Shown here in pieces: positions 6,778 to 14,000 of a stretch of 16,597 nucleotides of DNA; positions within the stretch are counted from its first letter, which is position 1, and each line of letters opens with the position of its first letter. This stretch comes from JBEIFW01 sp044370695 (lineage in GTDB: Bacteria > Actinomycetota > Acidimicrobiia > Acidimicrobiales > Ilumatobacteraceae). The DNA lies in contig JBILVB010000086.1 in assembly GCA_044370695.1 (NCBI GenBank), positions 1 through 16,597 on the forward strand, in the 5' to 3' direction. A program made the translations under genes and the position numbers. A model generated the notes under the pieces. The model ran no database searches. It was not told where the DNA came from and saw only the letters and a program-made list of their open reading frames with translations.

Positions 6778-7341
6778 ATGGCCACCGCTGCCGAACGCGC
6801 CTGCCCGATCCCGGTCCCCAAGCTTCCGCTCGCGGAGGTGACCCCCGAGCTGCAGGAGCTGATCGACCGTGGGGTCGACCCGCGGTGGGTGCGTACGCTC
6901 GGCCACGCCCCCAAGTGGTTCGTGGCGTGGACGAAGTTCTACTGGCCGCTGCTGTTCGGCGGCACCGTCGAGGTGCGCACCAAGGAAGCGGCCCGATTGC
7001 GGATCGCACAGCTCAACGGCTGTCATTACTGACTGCACGGCCGTTTCGCCGACCGGTCCGGTCGGCCCCTGTTCGACGACGAGCGTGCGGAGCGGATCCA
7101 GCTCGGTGACGTCGACGACCTGACGCCCCGTGAACGTCTCGCCGTGCGCTACGCCGAGTTGATGCACCAGCGGCCGGCCACCTTGGCGCAGGCCGACGTC
7201 GACGAGATGCTCACGGTGTTCAGCCACGAGGAGTTCATGGAGATGGCCTTCACCGTGGCCCAGTTCATCTCGATGGGCCAGCTCGTGCACGCCCTCGGCG
7301 TCCCCAACCCGACGATCGTGCCGTTCAACGGCGAGGCGTGA
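6778..7341 (+). CDS. AhpD-like / CMD-family protein, probable selenoprotein (Sec at UGA 7030)
   Basis: Read through an in-frame TGA (7030-7032), this gives 187 residues matching the carboxymuconolactone decarboxylase/AhpD-like family, which uses a CxxC pair for peroxide or thiol chemistry. Before the TGA the sequence reads E-A-A-R-L-R-I-A-Q-L-N-G-C82-H-Y; the family then has Cys, and the TGA occupies that position (U85). After it comes L-H87-G-R-F, a spacer, then the conserved L-T-P-R-E-R-L-A-V-R-Y-A-E-L (115-128) and a helical C-terminus to a TGA at 7339-7341. Codon use stays strongly GC3 throughout, so the frame is coding on both sides. A SECIS-like stem-loop follows (7036-7071). No sel genes are in the window, so they must lie elsewhere. 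The alternatives are a single TGC-to-TGA mutation or a sequencing error. AhpD-like and CMD-domain selenoproteins are known from marine metagenome surveys. Confidence 0.75.
7036..7071 (+). promoter_or_regulatory. SECIS-like stem-loop downstream of the in-frame UGA
   Basis: GCCGACCG (7048-7055) pairs perfectly with CGGTCGGC (7059-7066), giving an 8-bp stem with loop GTC, or 7 bp with loop GGTCC. The apex starts about 22 nt after the UGA, within the range usual for bacterial SECIS elements. A U-rich internal loop (around 7043-7047) and a lower helix (7036-7040 with 7068-7071) can extend it. The GGUC apex is also the apical sequence I recall for the E. coli fdhF element. It lies within codons of the same gene, as in other bacteria. 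Confidence 0.6.
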
Positions 7342-7489
7342 CCGACCGCAACGCCCGGGTGAGCCAGGCGCCGATGGCCGACAGCCCGGCCGACAAGTCG
7401 GTGGCGGTGACGGGCACGTCGCAACACAGGAAGCCCCCGGCGCTCGAGTGGTCCTCGTTGCGTCCACGGGGCAGGGCGGTCGCCGTCAC
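7325..7489 (-). CDS. Small protein of unknown function, 54 residues, leaderless
   Basis: A GTG (complement of 7487-7489) opens a 55-codon frame ending at TGA 7325-7327. Codons are nearly all G or C in the third position. The product has a polar N-terminus, an adjacent C-C pair (residues 22-23) followed by D-V-P-V-T-A-T-D, and a likely amphipathic helix (about 30-48) with a basic tail. I recognise no family. The case for a real gene rests on the promoter at 7497-7526, whose -10 ends seven bases before the GTG, and on the coding-like composition. It is convergent with the selenoprotein gene and overlaps its last codons by 17 bases. It lies downstream of murD2 but appears to have its own promoter. 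Confidence 0.45.
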   Translation of the reverse strand: MTATALPRGRNEDHSSAGGFLCCDVPVTATDLSAGLSAIGAWLTRALRSVTPRR

Positions 7490-7496
7490 GGGATGA

Positions 7497-7526
7497 ATTC
7501 TAACTAATCCGATCGGGATTTGTCAC
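7497..7526 (-). promoter_or_regulatory. Near-consensus promoter for the 54-residue gene
   Basis: On the minus strand GTGACA (complement of 7521-7526; five of six matches to TTGACA) is followed after 18 bases by TAGAAT (complement of 7497-7502; five of six matches to TATAAT). It is the most consensus-like promoter in the window and lies in an A/T-rich pocket unlike its surroundings. The -35 overlaps the end of murD2. Transcription would begin at or next to the GTG at 7489. Confidence 0.6.
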
Positions 7527-8848
7527 TATCGACGGTGGGCGGCGGCCCGGAACGCGGCGCCGCGCACCTCCCAGTCCCCCACGGCCGGGGTCGTCGGGGC
7601 GCCGGGGGCGAACAGCACGACGTCACCCGACCGGGCGCGAGCGCCGGCCATCGCCGCCGCCGCGGCGACGTCGTCGTCGTCGAGCACGCTCACCTCGGCG
7701 ACCTCGGCGAGCGCGGCCTGCCAGCGGCGCCCGGCCGGCCCCATCGCGTACACGGCACGCACGCGCCCGTGGGCGGCGATGGCGGCGATCAGCTCGTCGG
7801 GCTCGACGGAACGGTCGTCGCCGCCGGCGACGAGCAGCACCGGTCGGTCGGCGTGGGCGCGCAGGCTGGCCGCCGCAGCGAAGGGGTTGCTGGCCAGGAC
7901 GTCGTTGACCCACCGCACGCCGTCGCGCTCGGCGACCACCTCGAGCCGACCGGGCGGCAGGCGGAACGCGGCGACCGCAACGGCGCACTCGTCCTCGGTG
8001 AGCGGCCGGCCGAGGGCCGCTTCGGCGGCACGCCCGGCCAGCGCCAGGTTGCCGGCGAGATGGTCGGGGGCGAGCGGGGTGTCGCGAAGGTCGACGAGCG
8101 GGGTGGCGCTGCGCTCCAGAACGCCGCCGCGCACGACGAGGTCCGCCTCGCGCGGCCACCGGCACCGGGCGGGCTCGACCGGCACCGGCGCCGGCAGCTC
8201 GTCGACCCCGAGCAGCAGGGTGCGCAGCCCGTCGTGGGCGAACAGGTTCAGCTTGTCGGTCCAGTACTGCTCGACCCGGCCGTCGTGCCACGGGAGGTGG
8301 TCGACGCCGAGGTTGGTGAGCACCCCGATCGTCGGCGAGCGGGTGAGGTCGGCCGCCTGGTAACTCGACACCTCGACGACGGCCACGTCGCAGGCCGGCA
8401 TCTGGCTGACCGGGACCCCGATGTTGCCGGCGAGGCCGGCTCGCACCCCGGCGGCCTCGAGGAGGCCGTGGACGAGCAGCGAGGTGGTGCTCTTGCCCTT
8501 GGTGCCGGTGATCGCGACCACGGTGGCCGGGGCGCCGTGGCGCAGCCACAGGTCGAGGAGGCTCGTGACCGGGACACCGGCCGCGATCAGCGCCCGCATC
8601 ACCGGGCCGTGCACCGACACCCCGGCCGAGCGCACGACCAGGTCGACGCCCGGTCCGTCGAGGAGCTCGGCCGGGCGGCGCACGGAGGCCCGCCGGGCGC
8701 TGGCCAGCGCGCGCACCGCTTCGCTGTCGGGCCGGTCGTCGACGATCGTGAGCGCCGCGTCGGGCGGGAGCGCTTCGACGGCGGCCCGGCCCTCACGGCC
8801 GGCGCCCCAGACGGCGACGCGGGCTCCGGCGAGATGGTCGAGCCTCAT
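7526..8848 (-). CDS. murD2: UDP-N-acetylmuramoyl-L-alanine--L-glutamate ligase (MurD2 type)
   Basis: This Mur ligase of 440 residues adds glutamate to UDP-MurNAc-L-Ala in cytoplasmic peptidoglycan synthesis. The N-terminal Rossmann-like domain has G-A-G-R-E-G (15-20). The ATPase domain has the P-loop T114-G-T-K-G-K119-S-T, E-V-S-S-Y-Q (159-164), L-T-N-L-G-V-D-H (177-184), a lysine in T-D-K199-L placed like the carbamylated Lys of MurD, and the H-L-A-G-N segment (263-267). The C-terminal domain has G-R-L-E-V-V, N-D-V-L-A-S-N and A-G-G-D-D (341-345). The C-terminal glutamate-site region (A-P-G-A-P-T-T, 414-420) departs from the usual S-P-A-x-x-S-F-D of MurD. Together with murL next door, this indicates the L-Glu-specific MurD2. 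The ATG has GGGAGG five bases upstream and overlaps the murL stop as ATGA, so the two are co-translated. Plain MurD is the alternative. Confidence 0.8.
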   Translation of the reverse strand: MRLDHLAGARVAVWGAGREGRAAVEALPPDAALTIVDDRPDSEAVRALASARRASVRRPAELLDGPGVDLVVRSAGVSVHGPVMRALIAAGVPVTSLLDLWLRHGAPATVVAITGTKGKSTTSLLVHGLLEAAGVRAGLAGNIGVPVSQMPACDVAVVEVSSYQAADLTRSPTIGVLTNLGVDHLPWHDGRVEQYWTDKLNLFAHDGLRTLLLGVDELPAPVPVEPARCRWPREADLVVRGGVLERSATPLVDLRDTPLAPDHLAGNLALAGRAAEAALGRPLTEDECAVAVAAFRLPPGRLEVVAERDGVRWVNDVLASNPFAAAASLRAHADRPVLLVAGGDDRSVEPDELIAAIAAHGRVRAVYAMGPAGRRWQAALAEVAEVSVLDDDDVAAAAAMAGARARSGDVVLFAPGAPTTPAVGDWEVRGAAFRAAAHRR

Positions 8849-10245
8849 GGGAGCCTCCCGAGGGGTGCGTCCGCAACCAACAACGGACGCAGGACGGCGT
8901 CGAGGTGCGCAGCGCCCGGGTCGTCGTCGGGCGTACCGGCCGGGTCGGCGGCGAGGGCGGCGGCGACCGCACCCGGGTCCGGTTCGCCGAGCCGGGCGGC
9001 GAGCGCAGCCAGTGGCGCAGACCCCGACCACGCTCCCCGATGCGCGAGATGGACGGCGACGGCGACCTCTGCCTCGGTACCGATGCAGTCGAAGGCCCGG
9101 TCGGGCCCGAGGAGCAGGGTCGCGAGGCGTGCGACGTCCTCGGCGGTGGCCAGCAGGTCGCGACCGAAGCGCTCGACGAGCGACGACCGCTGCGGGACGA
9201 ACGCCGCGAGCCCGAGGAACACGAAGTAGCACTTTGCACACGCCCCGCACCAGGAGCTGCCCGGTGCGGCGTCACGGGTGAAGGCCCGATTGCAGCTCAC
9301 GAACGGTGGCAGCCCGTCGAGGGCTCCGGCGACGGCACGGGAGATCGGCAGTTCGCCGTACGGGCGCAGCACCGAGCCGTACGCGACCGGCACGCCGAGC
9401 GCACCGAGGCTTCGGCGCAGGAGCTGCTCGAAGCCGATGCTCTTGCTCCACTGATGGTTGACCTCGACCCCGCGGACCACCCGGGTGGGCCGGCTCGCGC
9501 TCGCCTCGTTCGAGAGCACGACGCGCGCCGCTCCGGCCCGGGTGGCGTACGCGAGTGCGGCGAGCGAGACGATGGCGGTGACCGGTACGTGCCCGTTGCG
9601 GTGGCCGGCGGCGTTGAGGTCGAACAGCAACGGGTCGAGCCGGCGGCCCAGTTCGACCAGGGGCAGGCCGAACGTCTCGGCCTGGGTGCGGACGATCGCT
9701 TTCGTCCCGACCGACAGCAGCGTGGGCCGCTGCGGCGCGAGCGCGTGCGCGACGAGGAGCGAATCGCGCCCGCCGCCCACCGGCACGACCAGTCCGGCGC
9801 CGGCGGGTCGCGCCGGCCGGTCCGCAGGTGCCCGGAGGTGGTCGCCCACGATCACCTCGGGCCGGAACGGGACCGGTAGGTCGTTCGTGACGCCGAACTC
9901 CCGCAGTCCGTGGTCGTAGAGATCCCCGACGTAGGCAGACCACGTCGGTGCCGTTCCGGTATCGACCGCGATCCCGTCGAGAACGATCGTTGTCGACGCA
10001 ACGAGCTTGTAGTAGCTGACACCGGCGGTGACCGCGAGGAGGTCGAACACCGCGGCGAGACCGGCATCCGGGCCGGCCGAGGCCACCGGGTCGGGCGCGG
10101 CGCCCGGTGCCGGTGGGATCGTGAAGCGCTCCGTGAAGGACCACTCGCCGAGCCGGTAGCGGCACTCGAGGTCCCCGGGCTCGGGGCTCCAGCGCCAGCC
10201 CTCGACGACGAACGGCTCCGGGCTGCGCTCGGGCAGGGCAGGCAC
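8845..10245 (-). CDS. murL: UDP-MurNAc-L-Ala-L-Glu epimerase (MurL)
   Basis: MurL converts the terminal L-Glu of UDP-MurNAc-L-Ala-L-Glu to D-Glu using ATP, replacing the usual MurI glutamate racemase route. The 466-residue sequence has the family's hallmarks: an N-terminal domain, the PP-loop-like V-G-G-G-R-D-S (156-162), V-N-H-Q-W-S-K-S (262-269), and a cysteine cluster C318 ... C333-G-A-C336-A-K-C339. The length is typical. It starts with GTG at 10245, six bases after a TAGCAT hexamer and without a ribosome site, so it is probably leaderless. Its stop overlaps the murD2 start, and the pairing of the two genes is itself strong evidence for both assignments. Assignment is by recognition of the family pattern, not by a search. 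Confidence 0.82.
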   Translation of the reverse strand: MPALPERSPEPFVVEGWRWSPEPGDLECRYRLGEWSFTERFTIPPAPGAAPDPVASAGPDAGLAAVFDLLAVTAGVSYYKLVASTTIVLDGIAVDTGTAPTWSAYVGDLYDHGLREFGVTNDLPVPFRPEVIVGDHLRAPADRPARPAGAGLVVPVGGGRDSLLVAHALAPQRPTLLSVGTKAIVRTQAETFGLPLVELGRRLDPLLFDLNAAGHRNGHVPVTAIVSLAALAYATRAGAARVVLSNEASASRPTRVVRGVEVNHQWSKSIGFEQLLRRSLGALGVPVAYGSVLRPYGELPISRAVAGALDGLPPFVSCNRAFTRDAAPGSSWCGACAKCYFVFLGLAAFVPQRSSLVERFGRDLLATAEDVARLATLLLGPDRAFDCIGTEAEVAVAVHLAHRGAWSGSAPLAALAARLGEPDPGAVAAALAADPAGTPDDDPGAAHLDAVLRPLLVADAPLGRLP

Positions 10246-10251
10246 GGTCGG

Positions 10252-10257
10252 ATGCTA
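10252..10257 (-). promoter_or_regulatory. Putative -10 element TAGCAT for the murL-murD2 operon
   Basis: On the minus strand TAGCAT ends six bases before the GTG of murL. No convincing -35 is visible 17-18 bases upstream. The spacing indicates a leaderless operon mRNA. Confidence 0.45.
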
Positions 10258-10286
10258 CCGACGGCTCGGTGCGAGGACCCGGGAAC

Positions 10287-10763
10287 TCAGCGGACGGTCA
10301 CGAGGATCGTGACGGTCCGGTCGTCCGGGGCGGCCGGCTCGAACGAACGGCGGTAGGACAGCACGGCCGTCGTCGTGCCCCGCCCCACGGCCCGGAACAC
10401 GGTGCTCGTCGTCCCACCCGAGCCGGCGACGGGCGTGTCGGTCGCGGTCGGTGTGTAGCTCGGCCCGGACTCGAGCAGGAGCGTGGCGGCCGCGGGGGCC
10501 GTCGTGACGGTCCAGGCGTAGCCGGTCGTTGCATTCGCATCGAGCTTGACGACGAGGCGCTGCCCGACGGCGAGCGACACCGCGTCGGACTCGGTGACGG
10601 TCACGGCGGCGAGGCTCGAGTTCGGTGGGGTCACCGCTGACGAGGTGCTCGGTCCCGGCGAGGTGTCCGCCGGATCGCCCTCGTCGCTGCACGCGGCGCC
10701 GCCGAGGACCACGGCGGTGAGGGCGAGGGTGATGGCCAGCAGGGAGCGCGCGGCGCCGGGCAT
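10287..10763 (-). CDS. Chagasin-like (I42) peptidase-inhibitor lipoprotein
   Basis: The secreted protein has 158 residues. The N-terminus has R6, a hydrophobic stretch (8-20) and G-G-A-A-C25, a plausible though not perfect lipobox, followed by a Ser/Thr/Pro-rich linker (28-50). The rest is a beta-rich domain with the three chagasin inhibitory loops: N-A-T-T-G-Y-A-W (77-84, cf. NPTTGYxW), G-S-G-G-T-T-S-T-V-F (114-123) and Y-R-R-S-F-E (137-142, cf. RPWE). The family inhibits C1 cysteine peptidases. Here Pro and Trp of the classic loops are replaced, so potency is uncertain. The ATG at 10763 is chosen because TAGGGT ends seven bases upstream; an in-frame GTG at 10772 would overlap that element. 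It is upstream of murL but probably a separate unit. Confidence 0.75.
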   Translation of the reverse strand: MPGAARSLLAITLALTAVVLGGAACSDEGDPADTSPGPSTSSAVTPPNSSLAAVTVTESDAVSLAVGQRLVVKLDANATTGYAWTVTTAPAAATLLLESGPSYTPTATDTPVAGSGGTTSTVFRAVGRGTTTAVLSYRRSFEPAAPDDRTVTILVTVR

Positions 10764-10770
10764 GACCGGC

Positions 10771-10776
10771 ACCCTA
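10771..10776 (-). promoter_or_regulatory. Putative -10 element TAGGGT for the chagasin-like gene
   Basis: On the minus strand TAGGGT ends seven bases before the ATG, with no ribosome site between. A perfect 10-bp palindrome GGATCGATCC (10780-10789) lies just upstream in the spacer region and could be an operator. Confidence 0.45.
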
Positions 10777-10830
10777 CGGGGATCGATCCGCCGGACGACC
10801 GCGCCCGACGGACCGATCCGTGCGCGGGGA

Positions 10831-11082
10831 TCAGCTCCCGGTGTCGCCGTACTGCTTCATCTTGTTCATGGAGATGGTTACTTCGTCCTTGAGGAGGCCG
10901 GCGGCCAGGTTCGCTGCGTGATCGGCGTGGTACCGACGAAGTAGATGCCCTTGGCCGGGTCGCCGGCCTCTTTCACCTCCTGCAGGTCGAGGCAGGTACC
11001 GGACGACGCGGTCGGGATCTTCGTCACCGTCCAACCGAGCTTGGCGGCGGTGTTGACGCAGTTCCAGCAGTCGGCGCCCTGC
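10831..11082 (-). pseudogene. Frameshifted C-terminal remnant, probably an ABC substrate-binding protein
   Basis: Two minus-strand frames join into one protein-like sequence. From about 11080 to 10940 one frame reads A-D-C-W-N-C-V-N-T-A-A-K-L-G-W, continues through a T-C-L-D-L segment and ends K-G-I-Y-F-V-G. From about 10935 to the TGA at 10831 the next frame reads A-D-H-A-A-N-L-A-A-G-L-L-K-D-E-V and ends K-M-K-Q-Y-G-D-T-G-S. One missing base near 10930-10940 would restore a single frame. The pattern resembles the C-terminal lobe of periplasmic branched-chain-amino-acid-type binding proteins. The N-terminal part is absent, because the helicase gene ends at 11083, and no start codon is evident. 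The family call is tentative; the frameshift is clear from coding character. Confidence 0.45.
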
Positions 11083-14000
11083 TCAGGCGGCGGCGACCGG
11101 GACGGCGGCGAACTGCTCGTAGAGGTCGCCGGGGAGCGGGTGGTGCAGCTCCCAGGTGATCGCCATCGGTCGCTCGCCGACGTGGCGGCGGTATCGGGCC
11201 GGCCCGAGGAACCAGAACGCTCGGTGGTCGGTGGAGAGCCGGGTGAAGAGGAACACGCTGCGTCCCAACCGTTCGTGGTGCTGATACCGCTGACCCGTCG
11301 GGCTGTCGGCCCGGGTGGTCGATTGCGATTCCCAGTGGAACAGCGTTCGGTTGACGGCGTGGTCGCGGTAACGGGTCTTCGGTGAGAAGGTGCCGGCGCT
11401 CTTGTCGAGCGTGACGGCGAACAGATCGGCGCCCGCTGCCTTGGCGTCGTAGACCCCGCTCTGCCAGGAGGGCACCTTCGCCTCCGAGGTGAGCCCGAAG
11501 CCGGCGAGTATCTCGACGCGGGTGTAGCGGGCGTGGATCTGCAGCGGGCAGTCGGGGTGGGAGGCGAGCGGGATGTGCAGATGGTCGACCCGGGTGTCGA
11601 GCGCGTCGAGCAACTCGAGGATCTCGGCGCGCACCTGGGGGTGGCGCCACACCAGGGCGGCGGCGTCGGCGAGGGTTGCGCCCTTGGGCACCACGCCGTT
11701 GGCGACCGAGGCCACGAGCAGGTGCAGCAGGCGCCGGTCGTGCGCGGACAACGATGTGACGGCCGGTGGCTCGTCCCGCTCCAGGAACGTCCGGTAGGTG
11801 CCGAGCCGGACGGCGTCGTCGAGATGCAGGAGCCGGCCGATCGCCCGCCGCAGCGCAGGCTCGTGCGGGCCGGGTGCCCGCACCCCGAGCCCTGCGTCGG
11901 CGCGCAGGTCGGACCAGCCGTGCGTGCCGTCGTACACGTCGTCGAGGTCGAGCCCGGATTCCTGGAGGAAGCGGGCCAGGGTGAACTCGCCCTTCGCCGC
12001 TGCGAGCGAGCGCAGTTCGGCGACCTTCTTCGGCCACTGGCCGGGGATGGCGTTGCGCAGACTGCGCAACACGATCTGCTGCGCTACCGGGTCGAGCTCG
12101 AGATGGCAGCCCGCCGGTAGGTAGGGGAAGCCTCGCTCGACGGCCTTGGTCACGTCGGTCCGTGACCCGCCGAGCAGGGCGCGCAGGCGGAGGTCGAACC
12201 GGAACTCGGCCCGGTGCTCGCCGACGAAATCCAGCACCGTGCAGACGGTCTTGCCGGCGGTGCGTCGCAGGCCGCGGCCGAGTTGTTGCATGAACAACGT
12301 CGCGGACTCGCTGGGCCGCAACAGCAACACCGTGTCGACGGCCGGCACGTCGACACCTTCGTTGAACAGGTCGACCGAGAACACGACCTGGATCTCGCCC
12401 CGGCGCAACCGGTCGAGGGCCTCGCGCCGCTCGTCGGCAGGGGTGGCGCCCCACACCGCCACGGCCCGGATGCCGGCGGCCGCGAAGTGCCGGGCCAGGA
12501 AGCGGGCGTGCTCGACACTGACGCAGAACCCGAGGGCCCGCATCGAGGCGACGTCGGTGTGTCGGCGAACCTCGGCGATCACGAGGCGGGCCCAGGCATC
12601 GTTGCCGGTGAACACGTTGGTGAGGGCCTCGGAGTCGTAGCCACGGCCGCGACGCCACGGCACCGTACGCAGGTCGAGCCCGTCGTGGACGCCGTAGTAC
12701 TGGAACGGGGCGAGGAGCTGCTGGTCGATGGCGTCCCACAGGCGCAGCTCGGCCGCGATCCGGTCGTCGAACCAGTGGAGGATCGACGCGCCGTCGGCAC
12801 GCTCCGGGGTGGCGGTGAGCCCGACGAGTTCGACCGGGAACAGGCGGCCCAGGACCCGGTCGTAGGTGGGTGCGGCGGCATGGTGGAACTCGTCGACGAT
12901 CACGACGTCGAAGTGGTCGGCCGCGAGGGCGTCGAGATCGGCGGCGTCGAGGCTCTGGATGGATGCGAAGACGTGCTCGAACCGGGTGGGCCGGTTGCCG
13001 CCGACCCAGAGCTCGCCGAAGGACGCCTCCCGCAGGGCGTGCCGGAACGTCGCCCGGCTCTGCTCGAGGATCTCGGCGCGGTGGGCGACGAACAGCAGGC
13101 GGGCCCGGGGCAGGCGGGCGCGCAAGGTGGCGTAGTCGAGCGCCGCCATCACCGTCTTGCCGGTGCCGGTGGCCGCGACGAGCAGGTTGCGGTGGTGACC
13201 CCGCCGGCGGGACACCTCGAGCAGTTCGAGCAGGCGGGCCTGGAACGGGCGGGCGTGCAGTTCGGTCGGTGGGAGGAGGAACTCGACGGCGCGCTGCTCA
13301 CGGCCGAGCCGTTCGAGTTCGGCCTGGAACTCGTCGGCCCGGTAGGGGGCGAACTCGTCGGAGGACCAGTAGGCCTCGAAGACGGCGTCGAACTTGTCGA
13401 CCACGTCGGGATTGCGGGCGGCGGAGACCCGCACGTTCCATTCGAGGCCGTCGACCTGGGCGGCGTGGGTGAGGTTCGACGACCCGACGTAGGCGGTGCT
13501 GAACCCGTTGTCCCGGTGGAAGATCCAGGACTTGGCGTGCAACCGGGTGGTGCCCTGGTCGTAGGAGACGCGGACCTCGGCGCCGAGCGCCGCGAGCTCG
13601 TCGAGCGCAGCGCGTTCGGTGGACCCGGTGTAGGTGGTGGTGAGGATCCGCAGCGGCCGGCGCTCGGCGACGTGGCGGCGCAACGGCTCGAGCAGCGGCC
13701 GGATCCCGCTGCGGCGGATGAAGGCCATGATCACGTCGATGCGGTCGGCCGACGCGATCTCGGAGGCGAGCTGGCTCACCAACCGGGGTTCGCCCCGGGC
13801 GTTGGTGAGCAGTGTCGTGTCGAGCAGCGGGGTGAGTGGGCCCGGCACGTCGACCGGCGTGCCGGTCGGATCGAGCCGGTGGACGGCCCGGAGCAGCTCG
13901 ACGGGGGCTGCGGGGATCTGTCCGAGATCGACGGTGGCGTGACCGGCGAGACCGTCGGCAAGCCGCTCGAGCAGGCTGCGAGCGACGGCGGCGCCGACGG

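Noticed and set aside
7144..7341. Separate 65-codon gene starting at ATG 7144
   Set aside because: It has no ribosome site or promoter, and its sequence is the C-terminal half of the AhpD-like protein. Read-through of the UGA explains it better.
7526..8848. Ordinary MurD of the dcw cluster
   Set aside because: No ftsW, murG, mraY or other dcw genes are nearby, the glutamate-site motifs differ from MurD, and the gene overlaps a MurL-like gene. MurD2 is preferred, though not proven.
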